64,000 nt of DNA from JBBQWT01 sp038210375 (GCA_038210375.1 JBBQWT010000003.1:1-64000), one strand, 5' to 3'. Counted from the stretch's first letter, positions 42,802 to 52,684 are shown. Notes: generated by a model from the sequence alone, not told the origin. A program made the numbers and translations.

Positions 42802-45609
42802 CTACTGCACGTTCTTAAACAGAACCGAGTCCGCACTTACCTTGTGGCGGGTCATTGCGAATTTCTTGCCGTCCTCCGACCAGGTGAAGGTGGTTATGCC
42901 ATCGGAGGTGAAGTGGGTCACTTGGGTGGCGGGGCCGCCGTTTAATGGCTTGGTCCAGAGGTTATGAACTTCTCCTATCTGCAGGGAATATGCTATGGCT
43001 TGGTCATTCGGTGTCCATTGCATGTTGATTGCATCCGGAGGCACGTCCACGGATTGCAGCCTGCTGCCGGTTTCTGAATTGAGAATGGCCGTTACCCGTT
43101 TTCTGGTTGTTCCCTGGCCTTCCACCACGCTCACCGCAATTTTCTTGCCGTCGTGAGAATAAATCGGGTTACTGGTGACCGGTTTTAACAGGACCTGAGA
43201 AGCCCCTCCACCGATGGCAATCCGCATCGCCTGGCCCTGACCGCCTTCGACGGCCAGATAAATTACGCTCTTGCTGTCGGGCGAACACTGGGGCGACTGG
43301 TCAACCTTGCCGCTGGTGATTTCGGTTAAATCGCCGCCATTGGAATCGCTACGCCAGATATGCACGCCATTATCCGGCGATAGCCGGTCCATGACGATGG
43401 TCCCGCCGTTGCAGACTGTAAAATCCCTTGATCGCGTGGGCAGCTTGACTCGCTTACCATTGGCCGGATCCACCGTGCTCATGAAAAATTCCTGATCTCC
43501 GATCAGCAACCGGCCATCGGGCATCCACGCCAGCGCGGTGCCATCCAGTTTCTCCGAACGAATAGGCGTCAACTGGTCGATATGGCCGCCCTCGGCGGTC
43601 AGGATGGTGAAATCAGTCTGCACCTGGACGGAGTTCAAGGCGCCGCCGTCGGCAGTCATGGTCAGGCCCTGGTATGAACTAAAGTCGTTGCTTACAGGCT
43701 CGACCTTTCCTGAGGGATAGGGTTGCCACCAGATCTTGTTGACATCGATATTGGTCCTTTCCGCCGCAATGATCAGGATTCCAGATCCATCGGGCGCCCA
43801 CGCCGCCTGCTGCATAAACAATTTTTCGGGGATCAGTTGAACGGACGCGGTATCCACCGAAATCAAAACGATGGCCCCCAAAAATTCTTTGGTCAGGTTG
43901 TCGGCTGCGACGGCCAGGGTCTTATCATCCGGAGACCACGATGGCGGATAGCCCTTGAAACCCTCAGTCCCGCTGCGCGTTGTGAGCAACCGTTCACTGC
44001 TGCCATCCACATTGGAGATGAACAAGCTGGTCCCCTGGCTATCAGGAGTGCTTCGATAGAATGCCAGTTTCTTGCCATCGTGAGAGATGCCGGGACAACA
44101 AGCGTCACTCAACAGCCGCACCGGAGTTCCACCGAGAGACGCCACCGAGTAAAGATCGTTCACCGCGGGGTTCTCTTTTCGCTGGTGGGAATAAATAATG
44201 TAGTTGCCATCCGGGGAAAACGCGATCGAATTGTAAAAACCGGGCTCCGGGGCAATCACCTGCACGTTGCTGCCGGTGGCAAGTTGCCGCACCCACAAGC
44301 TGCGCTCTAATCCCTCGCGCAGCACGTATGCCACATACCTACCGTCAGGAGAAATGGCGCTGTGCACGGTCTTGCCGTTTTCGGTAGCGCGGCTGATGCT
44401 GGCCTTTTCGAAAGGCCTCGGTTTTCTCGCCAGGGGAAGAAATTTCCATATGGCCAGAGCGGCCCCCAGCAGTACAAGCGCCACCACCCCGGCGCCCACG
44501 ATCACTCCCTTTTTGTGCTTGCGCGCTTCGGTGAGCAGAATCTGCGAACTGGAAGATGCGGGGCTCACTCCGCCTCCGCCTGAAGTGATCCCGCTGCTGC
44601 TGCCGGCGGCCGGAGATAATTCGGTGAGGATTGCGGCGGCGCTGCCGGCGGCGGCCGTCATGCTGGTCACCCCACTCGCGGCGTTGCCGGCGGCGGGAGT
44701 GGCGCCGCTCGAAGGATGCGCGGCAGATCCGCCGATTCCCTGCCCCAGAGCGGTCTTTCCGCTGGTATCGCGGCGCAGGCGTTTGAGCTCGGAACGCATT
44801 TCCGCCGCGCTCTGGTAACGCAGGTCGCGGTCTTTTTCCAGCGCGCGATTTACGATATCGGCAAAGCGCGCCGGCAACAACGGGTTCAATTCCACTGGCG
44901 ATACCGGCTCGCGGTTCAGAATTGCGTCAAAGATCACCGCACTGGTCGCGCCTTCAAAGGGAATTTTTCCGGTGGAGACCTGGTAGAGCACGCTGCCAAA
45001 TGAAAATAGATCGCTGCGGCCGTCGAGCTCCTGGCCGCGCGCCTGCTCGGGAGACATGTACGCGATGGTGCCCACCGCCGTGCCGGGACTGGTGAGGTGG
45101 GGATCGAGGGTGGCCTCGGTAGCCGATACCCGGCCCGCCTGAGCCATTTTGGCCAGGCCAAAATCCAGCACCTTCACGGTGTTGCGTTTGGTAATAAAAA
45201 TATTGGAAGGCTTGATGTCGCGGTGGATGATTCCCTGCCCGTGGGCGGCGTCGAGGGCATCGGCGATCTGGGATCCCCACTCGAGCACGGTGTCGAAATC
45301 GACGCGCCGGGCCTGAACAATTTTGTCCAGGGTATCGCCCTGCAGCAGCTCCATGGTAATAAAGCGCTGCCTTTCAAAACTTTCGATGGAATGGATGATG
45401 CAGATGTTGGGATGGTTCAAGGCGGACGCCGAGCGCGCCTCCCGTTCAAACCTCTCGAGAGCGGCGGGATCGCTCGCCATTTCGGCGGGCAAAAATTTCA
45501 GCGCTACGTGGCGCCCCAGGGTAGTGTCTTCGGCCTCATACACCACACCCATTCCACCCTGGCCCAGCTTGTCCAGTATCCGGTAGTGAGAGATTGTCTG
45601 CCCGATCAA
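42802..45609 (-). CDS. Membrane Ser/Thr protein kinase with PD40 beta-propeller sensor
   Basis: A 935-aa PknB-like kinase. The start TTG gives the canonical MIGQTISHYRILDKLGQGG. The kinase domain (about 9-275) has GQGGMGVVYEA, VALKFLP, the catalytic loop HRDIKPSNIF, DFGLAK and the APE-region equivalent MSPEQARG. A low-complexity Ala/Gly/Ser linker follows, then one membrane helix (about 370-392, GVIVGAGVVALVLLGAAL). The outer part (about 410-930) consists of PD40/WD40-like repeats such as HSAISPDGRYVAYV and YNSIAFSPDGNYIIYS, forming a propeller. This architecture is abundant in Acidobacteria. Ligand and targets are unknown. Confidence 0.93.
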   Translation of the reverse strand: MIGQTISHYRILDKLGQGGMGVVYEAEDTTLGRHVALKFLPAEMASDPAALERFEREARSASALNHPNICIIHSIESFERQRFITMELLQGDTLDKIVQARRVDFDTVLEWGSQIADALDAAHGQGIIHRDIKPSNIFITKRNTVKVLDFGLAKMAQAGRVSATEATLDPHLTSPGTAVGTIAYMSPEQARGQELDGRSDLFSFGSVLYQVSTGKIPFEGATSAVIFDAILNREPVSPVELNPLLPARFADIVNRALEKDRDLRYQSAAEMRSELKRLRRDTSGKTALGQGIGGSAAHPSSGATPAAGNAASGVTSMTAAAGSAAAILTELSPAAGSSSGITSGGGGVSPASSSSQILLTEARKHKKGVIVGAGVVALVLLGAALAIWKFLPLARKPRPFEKASISRATENGKTVHSAISPDGRYVAYVLREGLERSLWVRQLATGSNVQVIAPEPGFYNSIAFSPDGNYIIYSHQRKENPAVNDLYSVASLGGTPVRLLSDACCPGISHDGKKLAFYRSTPDSQGTSLFISNVDGSSERLLTTRSGTEGFKGYPPSWSPDDKTLAVAADNLTKEFLGAIVLISVDTASVQLIPEKLFMQQAAWAPDGSGILIIAAERTNIDVNKIWWQPYPSGKVEPVSNDFSSYQGLTMTADGGALNSVQVQTDFTILTAEGGHIDQLTPIRSEKLDGTALAWMPDGRLLIGDQEFFMSTVDPANGKRVKLPTRSRDFTVCNGGTIVMDRLSPDNGVHIWRSDSNGGDLTEITSGKVDQSPQCSPDSKSVIYLAVEGGQGQAMRIAIGGGASQVLLKPVTSNPIYSHDGKKIAVSVVEGQGTTRKRVTAILNSETGSRLQSVDVPPDAINMQWTPNDQAIAYSLQIGEVHNLWTKPLNGGPATQVTHFTSDGITTFTWSEDGKKFAMTRHKVSADSVLFKNVQ

Positions 45610-45789
45610 CGCACTGGTCCTCGCGCTCCGCGGCCCCGCGAGACGACTTGCCGCGTCAGAATCTTAAGGATTCACTGGGCGCGGGTCAAATCGCAGCTTG
45701 AGGATCACGGCGACGGTGGGCATTCAGGCGCAACGGTTGCCGCCATCGAATTACGGGCGCGGCTCAAATCGCGATTGTCGCGACTAGGC

Positions 45790-47040
45790 CTATTCGTAAC
45801 GCAGGGCCTCGATGGGATTCATGCGTGCCGCCTTCAGCGCCGGCCAGAACCCTGAGGTCACCCCCACGATGGCCAGCACGGCAAACGATATCAGCATCAC
45901 TGGCAGCGACGTGCGCAGGAAGATGTCGCCTTCATGATTGGCGGTTTTATAAAACTCGCTGTACAGCGGCATGGGCGGGATGATGGCGGCGATGATCATG
46001 GCCATGATCATTCCCACCGCTCCGCCTACGAAGGTCAGCACCAGGGATTCTGACAGGAACTGGATCAGTAAATGCCGCGGCCGGGCGCCGATGGCCTTGC
46101 GCAGGCCGATTTCGCGGGTGCGCTCGGTCACCGACACCAGCATGATATTCATGACGCCGACCCCTCCCACGCCCAAGGTCAGGGCGCCAATCGCTCCCAG
46201 CAGCACGTCGAGCGCGAGGGTAAACAAGCGCAGCTCGCGGCCATTTTCAATGGTGTCCCATTCCGGCGTGGCTTTTTCGTCTTTGGGATTGAAATGGTGG
46301 CGCCGGGCCAGCACTTCGCGCACCGCCATCATGGCCTGCTTGTTCATCGCGGGATCCACCGGCTGGAAGACGATCATGTCAGGGTCGCGCTGGTTAATCA
46401 GCAGCGGCAGGGTGGAATGCGGCACAAAGACATTTTCATTGTCGGTGCCGTTGTTGGATGAATCCTGGATCTTGTTGCGCAGCAAGCCGATGACCTGAAA
46501 CTGCAGGCCGTTGACCTGGACGGATTGTCCCACCGGCGGAGCGCCGGCGAAAACTTTTTTGGCGGCCAGCGGGCCGATGATCATCACCCGCCGCTGCTCG
46601 GTAAAATCATTTTCTTCAAAGTAGCGGCCTTCTTCCACGTCAAGCCGGCGCATGGCGCCGTAAGGGAAATCGATTCCCTTGGCCTGGATGGAAACCACTC
46701 GGGTGCCGGTCTTGACCGCGACGTTGAAATCGCTTTCCGCGCTAACCGCCTTGAGCAGAGGAACTTCGTCGCGCACCGCCTGCACGTCTTCCAGTTTGTA
46801 AGACACCCGCTTGCCGGCGCGCTGGCCGCCGGCCTGCATGCTGGTCTGGCCTCCCCAGATCATGATCACGTTGTTACCGATTCCCATGAAGGCGCTGAAC
46901 ACGCTTTTCCCCAACCCGTTTCCATAGGCCAGCAGCAGCACCACCGACGCCAGGCCCCACACGATGCCCAGCATGGTCAGCAATGACCGCGTGCGGTTGC
47001 GCATTAGCGATACCCAGCCTTCGATCAGGGTTTCCTTCAT
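45790..47040 (-). CDS. MacB-type ABC transporter permease
   Basis: A 416-aa inner-membrane protein of the MacB/LolC superfamily: an N-terminal helix (about 18-42, RSLLTMLGIVWGLASVVLLL), a large periplasmic MacB_PCD domain (about 45-260), and three C-terminal FtsX-type helices. The segment VSVTERTREIGLRKAIGARPR between the last helices is the coupling helix that contacts the ATPase. The preceding permease gene is 25 nt upstream, and the two share layout and motifs, suggesting a duplicated pair. No ATPase or membrane-fusion gene is in the window, so partners must be elsewhere. Substrate is unknown. Confidence 0.9.
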   Translation of the reverse strand: MKETLIEGWVSLMRNRTRSLLTMLGIVWGLASVVLLLAYGNGLGKSVFSAFMGIGNNVIMIWGGQTSMQAGGQRAGKRVSYKLEDVQAVRDEVPLLKAVSAESDFNVAVKTGTRVVSIQAKGIDFPYGAMRRLDVEEGRYFEENDFTEQRRVMIIGPLAAKKVFAGAPPVGQSVQVNGLQFQVIGLLRNKIQDSSNNGTDNENVFVPHSTLPLLINQRDPDMIVFQPVDPAMNKQAMMAVREVLARRHHFNPKDEKATPEWDTIENGRELRLFTLALDVLLGAIGALTLGVGGVGVMNIMLVSVTERTREIGLRKAIGARPRHLLIQFLSESLVLTFVGGAVGMIMAMIIAAIIPPMPLYSEFYKTANHEGDIFLRTSLPVMLISFAVLAIVGVTSGFWPALKAARMNPIEALRYE

Positions 47041-47065
47041 CTCGTTCCTCTTTCGGCTCGCGTGT

Positions 47066-48331
47066 TTATTCGCTGCGTAAACATTCGATAGGGGTCAGCT
47101 CCGCCGCGCGTGCCGCCGGATACATGCCCGCAGTCAGCGTGATCAGGGCCAGAGTGATCACCGAGGCCCCCAGCGCCGCCGGCACGACCACCGGGGCGGG
47201 TATGAAATCGGGCAGAGGCACCATCGACAACAGCTTGCAAACACCGAGTCCTATGGCCAGGCCGGCCGCCCCACTGACCACCGTGATGATCGCGGATTCG
47301 GTAAAAAACTGCCGGGAAATATCAGCGGCGGTCGCTCCCATGGCCTTGCGCACTCCGATTTCGCGGGTGCGCTCGGTCACCGATACCAGCATGATATTCA
47401 TGACTCCTATGCCGCCCAGGCACAGGGTCACGATGGCCACAGCGCCGAAAAATAGCGTCATCACGTCAAATACACGCTTCAGCAATCGCGAGCCTTCCAT
47501 GGTGTTCCAGATAAACAACGCGTCCTTGTCGGTGGGCTCGAAATGATGGACCCGGCCGAGCACCCGCCGCACTTGCAGCACCGCTGCCTCATGTTCGTCG
47601 GGGTTGCCGACTTCCATGGCGAGGTTGTTGATAAAACCCTTGGGCAGTGCGTCCCCGTTGCGCCGGGTCCGGGGCGGAAAATCACGGGCCATTGCAGAAT
47701 AGGGGACAAATAACTGGGTGTTGTCGGGGCCATTTCCATAGCTGCCATTCTGTTTTTTCTTATCCAAGGCGCCGATCACGAGATATGGGACTCCCGCCAT
47801 CATGAGCGTGGCCCCGATGGCCGGCTTACCCGGATAGAGCTGCTGTCGCGCTTCCGAGCCCAGCACCACGACGCGGTTGGAATCGCGCTCATCCTGATCG
47901 ATCATGGGGCGTCCTTCGGAAATCGTGAGCGAGCGGAAATCCTGGTATTGCGGCCACACCCCTCTGACCGGACGGCTGGCGGCGTTGAATTCGCTGACTT
48001 CGGGAATGCCCCGCATGAGCTCGGCGCTGACATTCTTGATGCGAAAACATTCTTTCTGAATCAGGCGCGCGTCTTCCACATTCAGCATGATGTTTCGTCC
48101 CGCCGCCAGACCGCCGGATTGGGCGCTGGTTCTTCCCCCCCAGATGACTACCAGGTCGGTGCCAATGGTTTTCAGGTTCTTGGCCTGGTCGCGGCTGAAA
48201 CCCACGCCCAGCCCGACCAGCAGGATCACCGAGATGATTCCCCACGCAATTCCGAACATGGTGAGGAAGCTGCGCATCTTGTGTGCCAGAAGCGTGGAAA
48301 ATGTCTGGCGGAAGACCTCTCTGGCATTCAT
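47066..48331 (-). CDS. MacB-type ABC transporter permease
   Basis: A 421-aa permease with the same plan as its downstream neighbour: helix at about 17-42 (RSFLTMFGIAWGIISVILLV), a MacB_PCD periplasmic domain, then three helices with the coupling motif VSVTERTREIGVRKAMGATA. The ATG at 48331 (MNAREVFRQTFS) is chosen because it starts the conserved region; the frame is open to 48373. It is first in a two-gene unit. Like its partner it lacks an adjoining ATPase. Such pairs drive mechanotransmission-type export or lipoprotein handling. Confidence 0.9.
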   Translation of the reverse strand: MNAREVFRQTFSTLLAHKMRSFLTMFGIAWGIISVILLVGLGVGFSRDQAKNLKTIGTDLVVIWGGRTSAQSGGLAAGRNIMLNVEDARLIQKECFRIKNVSAELMRGIPEVSEFNAASRPVRGVWPQYQDFRSLTISEGRPMIDQDERDSNRVVVLGSEARQQLYPGKPAIGATLMMAGVPYLVIGALDKKKQNGSYGNGPDNTQLFVPYSAMARDFPPRTRRNGDALPKGFINNLAMEVGNPDEHEAAVLQVRRVLGRVHHFEPTDKDALFIWNTMEGSRLLKRVFDVMTLFFGAVAIVTLCLGGIGVMNIMLVSVTERTREIGVRKAMGATAADISRQFFTESAIITVVSGAAGLAIGLGVCKLLSMVPLPDFIPAPVVVPAALGASVITLALITLTAGMYPAARAAELTPIECLRSE

Positions 48332-48577
48332 GCGTTCTCGATCCCTGAACTTCGAATAACCGCCCGCGGCCATTCGCCAACATACCGATAGACTGGCAGC
48401 CGCCGCAAAAAGTAAGCATCACGAAGGATTATTGTTGGCGGTTTTCCCGAAAATACGGCTGCGGTAAACGTAATATGATGACTAGTACGCAACCGTGCCC
48501 GCACCGGTTCAATGATCGGCGGCGGCGCAGAAATACTGCGCCTGCTCGGCAAGCAATAGTCATAAGAAATTACAGAT

Positions 48578-49276
48578 ATGGCCATGGATTCGGAAGAAGC
48601 GGAGCAATTTCCCCGGTTCGAGCTCAGCGCCGACGAAAACGTCTGCCTGATCGCCGCGCATATTGCCGCCGGGCGGTGGATGCAGATCAGCATGGATGAG
48701 CCCCAGGCGCTGACCTGGTTTCTGCATTTTCTGCAAAGCCTGAGGGGAGAGCCCTCCGAGTCTGTACTGGCTATCTACACCATGACCCGCAGCATATTAA
48801 TGGCGCATCACAAGACCGATTTCCTGGGCATCCAGCTGCAGCCGCCATTCCTTGAATTTGCCAGAACCAATACCGAGAAACTGGCCAAGGCTCTGCGCGA
48901 ACGTCAGGAAAAAGGTTTTAAGGCGGAATGGCAGGAAATTTTCAGCCCCGGCTGGTACGACCGCCAGCCCGAGCACATCATCATTACTTACGATGGAGGG
49001 CCGGGAGACTCTCGTGATTCGGCGCTGGTCATGCATGCGCCGGACGCCGAAAGCAGCGTTCATGCCGAATACTGGTATCTGTTTTACCAGTTTGGCAGGG
49101 ACTGGAGACTGGGACGGCAATTGAAGGAACAAGCCGGAGTCAACGGGAAGTTCTACGACTGCCTGGAAGTCGTGCCCCTGGTGGGCGCGGCAAAATTCAT
49201 CTACTTCGACATCACTGAGCGCGTGCTGCATTCCACTCGCTCGGTTTCAACCGCGCCGGGAGAGCCTGGGCTGTGA
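48578..49276 (+). CDS. Uncharacterised 232-aa protein
   Basis: I do not recognise this family. The product appears cytoplasmic, with no signal peptide or membrane helix. Visible features are a helical N-terminal half containing DEPQALTWFLHFLQSL, a charged helix at about 100-115 (TEKLAKALRERQEKGFKAEW) and a beta-rich C-terminal half containing QPEHIIITYDGG, EYWYLFYQFGRDWRLGRQL and KFIYFDITERVL. Aromatic residues are frequent. Base and codon use match the neighbours, so it looks like a real gene. It is divergent from the permease pair and ends just before tRNA-Val. Confidence 0.6.
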   Translation: MAMDSEEAEQFPRFELSADENVCLIAAHIAAGRWMQISMDEPQALTWFLHFLQSLRGEPSESVLAIYTMTRSILMAHHKTDFLGIQLQPPFLEFARTNTEKLAKALRERQEKGFKAEWQEIFSPGWYDRQPEHIIITYDGGPGDSRDSALVMHAPDAESSVHAEYWYLFYQFGRDWRLGRQLKEQAGVNGKFYDCLEVVPLVGAAKFIYFDITERVLHSTRSVSTAPGEPGL

Positions 49277-49278
49277 TT

Positions 49279-49355
49279 TGGTGGGCAGTGCAGGACTCGA
49301 ACCTGCGGCCTTCTCGGTGTAAGCGAGACGCTCTAACCAACTGAGCTAACCGCCC
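49279..49355 (-). tRNA. tRNA-Val (anticodon UAC)
   Basis: A 77-nt cloverleaf on the minus strand with encoded CCA. The acceptor arm GGGCGGT pairs with ACTGCCC (one G-T), the anticodon stem TCTCG/CGAGA closes CTTACAC with anticodon TAC, and the T-loop is GTTCGAGTC. It begins 3 nt past the end of the convergent 232-aa gene. Confidence 0.96.
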
Positions 49356-49489
49356 TCTTGCCATCGCGAACGCGCGAAGCCAGGCAATCTAGATATTTGA
49401 ATACTAAATCATCGAGCCCTTGACGAGGACTTTGGCCTTTTCGGGCGTAAAATCAAAGTTTGCTTTTTTATCCCTTCATAAGGACTTGT

Positions 49490-50566
49490 ATGCCTTTTTG
49501 CAAACCCCTGGCGCTGCTCCTATGCATAATGCTTTTTTCCGCAACGCTTTCAGCCCAACCCTCCACTGAGGCGCTCATCCAGCAAAAACATTACAAGCGG
49601 GCGCGTGCAATGGCGGAGCGAATTCTGGCTGCAAATCCCAAAAACACCGCAGCGATGGTCGCGTTAGCCAGTATCGAGGCGGAATATAAAAACAATGATG
49701 CCGCCATCACCCTGGCAAGCCGGGCCATAGGCCTGCAACCGGGGAATGCCCAGGCCCACGCTGCCCTGGCCGAAGGCTACGGACAAAAAACCGATGGAAA
49801 CATCGGCATGTTCGAAAAAATGCGCCTGGGCCGCCTATTCAAGAAGGAAGTGGACCAGGCGCTTGCGCTTGACCCTAAGAACGCCGACGCCCTTTGGGGG
49901 ATGATGATTTTCAGCCTGGAAGCTCCCGCGATGATGGGCGGAAACAAATCTAAAGCAGTAGGCTTCGCCGATCGCATCATGGCGATTGATCACCAACGTG
50001 GTTATCTGGCTCAGGAAGAGCTGGCCCAGCGCGCCCATAACAACGAACAATTTGCGGGGCTGCTGAAGCGGGCGGTGGAAACCGATCCTCACTCGTATGA
50101 CGCGCTGGTCCGCCTGGCCGGTTTCTATGCCAGTCCCAAATCCAATGACCTCGCCCAAGCCACCAGCGTGGCATCGCGCGCGGTGCAGATCGACAAGGGC
50201 CGCGCCGAGGCCTACGACGTTCTGGCCCGCATCTACGCGCAGCAAGAGAGATGGCCAGACCTCGACCGGTTGATGCAGACCGCGGAGCGCAACTGCCCCG
50301 ATGACCTGGCCCCGTATTACCAGGCGGCGCGCGTGTTGCTGGATACCGGCAAGGACAACGCCCGGGCAGAGAGATATTTCCGCAAATATCTAACCCAGGA
50401 CGCGGAGCCGAACAATCCCAAGCCGGCCCATGCTCACTGGCGATTGGGGTTGATCCTCGAAAAAGAAGGCGAGCGAGCGCAGGCGATCAAGGAATTGGAA
50501 ACCGCGTTGCAGTTAATGCCGGAATTAAAAGCAGCGACAGATGATCTGAAAAGAATCAAATCCTGA
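49490..50566 (+). CDS. Exported TPR-repeat protein
   Basis: A 358-aa protein with a signal peptide (about 1-20, LALLLCIMLFSATLSAQ) and TPR helices for most of its length, for example RARAMAERILAANPKNTAAM and AITLASRAIGLQPGNAQAH. It is probably periplasmic and acts as an assembly scaffold. The ATG at 49490 follows AAGGA at the right distance; an earlier ATG at 49460 would spoil the signal peptide. Its stop shares one nt with the next start (TGATG), so it is coupled to the thioredoxin-fold protein. Confidence 0.82.
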   Translation: MPFCKPLALLLCIMLFSATLSAQPSTEALIQQKHYKRARAMAERILAANPKNTAAMVALASIEAEYKNNDAAITLASRAIGLQPGNAQAHAALAEGYGQKTDGNIGMFEKMRLGRLFKKEVDQALALDPKNADALWGMMIFSLEAPAMMGGNKSKAVGFADRIMAIDHQRGYLAQEELAQRAHNNEQFAGLLKRAVETDPHSYDALVRLAGFYASPKSNDLAQATSVASRAVQIDKGRAEAYDVLARIYAQQERWPDLDRLMQTAERNCPDDLAPYYQAARVLLDTGKDNARAERYFRKYLTQDAEPNNPKPAHAHWRLGLILEKEGERAQAIKELETALQLMPELKAATDDLKRIKS

Positions 50567-51489
50567 TGATAGCGAGAATCGAAATGGTGAGATGGTCGAA
50601 CGCGGTGGCGGTCGCGGTATTGATCGGCGGTTATGCAATGTCAGTCGGCGGGCCGCGGTTGAGCGCGGCGCAAGGTCCGGCGGCAGTCGGTACCGCATCC
50701 AAGGGGGCCGGGGCGCCAATCAATGCATGGCGCTCCGCGGCTGAAAGCGGCCAGAGTTCCGCGCTGGCGGGTTTCTACTCGAGCGAGCCGGCGGTCCGGA
50801 TCGTGTCCGAGGAGCAGGAGCTCAAGGGCGTCGCCGAAGAAACGTTGTTCTGGCAGGGCCTCAAACAGAAGGGCCTGCGCAAAATCGTCCTGGGAGATCT
50901 GACACTCGTCCCCGGGGGAGAAAACCTGCAGCAGGCCACCACTCAGTTGGAGATCGAAAGCCACACCCGGACCGGCGAGCGCACGTCCTTCATGGTGATG
51001 CAGCAATTATGGAACTTGCAAAATGGCCAGTGGAAGATTGTGGCGGTGCAGCGGGGCAAGATCACCCAGCTCAAGCAGCCGCTGGAAACCGGGGCGGATC
51101 TTTATCCCGCGATTGCCGACGCCAACCTCGATATCAACAGCGCGCTGGCGGCGGCCCAGCGCGCGCATAAGCGCGTGTTGCTCGATTTTGGCGCCAACTG
51201 GTGCTATGACTGCCACGTTCTCGACCTGGCATTTCACCGTCCCGAACTAAAAGCGATGCTCGACGCTCATTATGTGGTGGTGCACGTCGATGTCGGCAAG
51301 ATGGATAAGAACGTCGATGTCGCCGAGCGCTATCAGGTCCCACTTAAGAAGGGGATACCCGCTTTGGCAGTCCTCGACAGCAATGGGAAACTCCTGTTCA
51401 GCCAGCAAAAGGGCGAGTTCGAATCGGCGAGGTCCCTCGCGCCCGACGACCTTTCGGCATTCCTGCTCAAATGGAAAGAGCCCCGCTAA
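50566..51489 (+). CDS. Exported thioredoxin-fold protein with NTF2-like N-terminal domain
   Basis: A 307-aa protein. Residues 1-35 contain a signal peptide or anchor (AVAVAVLIGGYAMSVGG). Residues about 50-170 resemble a SnoaL/NTF2-like barrel (EEQELKGVAEETLFWQ, QQLWNLQNGQWKIVAVQRG). The C-terminal 120 residues are thioredoxin-like with redox motif CYDC in FGANWCYDCHVLDLAF and the cis-Pro segment KKGIPALAVLDSNGK. CxxC supports a thiol oxidoreductase in the periplasm. It is co-translated with the TPR protein, which may present clients. Confidence 0.83.
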   Translation: MIARIEMVRWSNAVAVAVLIGGYAMSVGGPRLSAAQGPAAVGTASKGAGAPINAWRSAAESGQSSALAGFYSSEPAVRIVSEEQELKGVAEETLFWQGLKQKGLRKIVLGDLTLVPGGENLQQATTQLEIESHTRTGERTSFMVMQQLWNLQNGQWKIVAVQRGKITQLKQPLETGADLYPAIADANLDINSALAAAQRAHKRVLLDFGANWCYDCHVLDLAFHRPELKAMLDAHYVVVHVDVGKMDKNVDVAERYQVPLKKGIPALAVLDSNGKLLFSQQKGEFESARSLAPDDLSAFLLKWKEPR

Positions 51490-51501
51490 CTGCAACGGGG
51501 C
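51480..51501 (+). terminator. Hairpin overlapping the stop codon of the thioredoxin-fold gene
   Basis: GCCCCG and CGGGGC form a perfect 6-bp stem around a 10-nt loop, between two convergent genes. There is no T-tract, so it is only a candidate terminator. Confidence 0.3.
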
Positions 51502-51522
51502 CCTTACCAAAAGACCAACGAA

Positions 51523-52575
51523 TCACACCCCTACGGGGGCAGGCGAGAGCCCTTCGCGCACCATGGGAGCCAGCCGCGTGCCCAGCAACTGGATGGAACG
51601 CAACATCTTCGCATGGGGCAGCATGACGTTGGTCATTTGAAAGCTGATTCTGGCGATGCCACCCAGGTCTTGATTGACGTTAATGATCTTCTCGGCCACA
51701 TTGTCGGCGTCGCCGATGAAATATGCGCCTCTCGGTCCGGCGGTGGCGTTGAATTGCGCGCGGGTTACCGGCGGGTGCCCGCGTTCCTTACCGATTGAGC
51801 CAAACATATGCGCCCAGCCGGGATAGAAGTCGTCGGCCGCCTGCTGCGACGTTTCCCCGATAAAGCCTGGGCAGTGCAGGCCTACCTTCAGTTGCTCGGG
51901 CGAATATCCCGCCCGGCGCCCGGCCTCGCGATAAAGCTCGATGAGCGGCCGGAACCGGCGCGGTTCTCCGCCAATGATGGCTACCATCAGCGGAAGCCCC
52001 AGGCTACCGGCGCGCACGAAGGATTGTGGAGTGCCGCCTACGCCCAGCCAGATAGGCAGCGGCTGTTGCAAGGGGCGCGGGTACACGCCTTGTCCCGTGA
52101 GAGCAGCGCGATGCTCGCCCGACCAATGGATGTTGGTGTTATCCCGAATCTTGAGCAGTAAATCAAGTTTTTCGGCGAACAGCGAATCGTAGTCTTCCAG
52201 TCGCAAACCAAATAACGGAAAGGCTTCGATGAAGGAGCCGCGTCCGACCACCATTTCGACGCGGCCCTGGGAGATCAAGTCTATGGTCGCGAAGTTCTGA
52301 AACACCCGGACCGGATCATCGGCGCTTAACACGGTGACTGCGCTGTTCAGGCGAATACGTTTGGTGCGTGCGGCGGCGGCGGCGAGAATGATTGCGGGGG
52401 CGGAGTCAAGAAACTCCCGCCGGTGATGTTCTCCCACGCCAAAGGAATCAATACCCGCCTGATCGGCCACTTCGATTTCTTCGAGGAGGTTCTCGATGCG
52501 CGCGGCCGGACTTAGGGCTAGACCTGTAACCGGGTCCGAAATTGCTGCGGCGAAACTGTCAATTCCAATTTGCAT
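51523..52575 (-). CDS. LLM-class flavin-dependent oxidoreductase
   Basis: A 350-aa luciferase-like monooxygenase of the bacterial F420/FMN family. It shows EVADQAGIDSFGVGEHHRREF (an EHH flavin/substrate site), LNSAVTVLSADDPVRVFQNFATIDLIS, and VVGRGSFIEAFPLFG, all typical of the alkanal monooxygenase-like group. It is predicted to be cytoplasmic and to need reduced FMN. It is divergent from a TetR gene, 109 nt apart, suggesting control by that regulator and induction by a small hydrophobic substrate. Actual substrate is unknown. Confidence 0.9.
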   Translation of the reverse strand: MQIGIDSFAAAISDPVTGLALSPAARIENLLEEIEVADQAGIDSFGVGEHHRREFLDSAPAIILAAAAARTKRIRLNSAVTVLSADDPVRVFQNFATIDLISQGRVEMVVGRGSFIEAFPLFGLRLEDYDSLFAEKLDLLLKIRDNTNIHWSGEHRAALTGQGVYPRPLQQPLPIWLGVGGTPQSFVRAGSLGLPLMVAIIGGEPRRFRPLIELYREAGRRAGYSPEQLKVGLHCPGFIGETSQQAADDFYPGWAHMFGSIGKERGHPPVTRAQFNATAGPRGAYFIGDADNVAEKIINVNQDLGGIARISFQMTNVMLPHAKMLRSIQLLGTRLAPMVREGLSPAPVGV

Positions 52576-52610
52576 AGCGGTTAAGCCTCACTTCGTAAGA
52601 TGAAAATAGA

Positions 52611-52622
52611 CAACAGTAGTTG
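52611..52622. promoter_or_regulatory. Inverted repeat CAAC-N4-GTTG, candidate TetR operator
   Basis: A short dyad in the 109-nt space between the divergent oxidoreductase and TetR genes. Arms are only 4 nt, shorter than most TetR sites, so support is mainly positional. Confidence 0.25.
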
Positions 52623-52684
52623 CATTATTTATATAGGTATTTTAAGCGACAGTTGGTGCTATACTGCGGTTGACAGGAGGAGAG

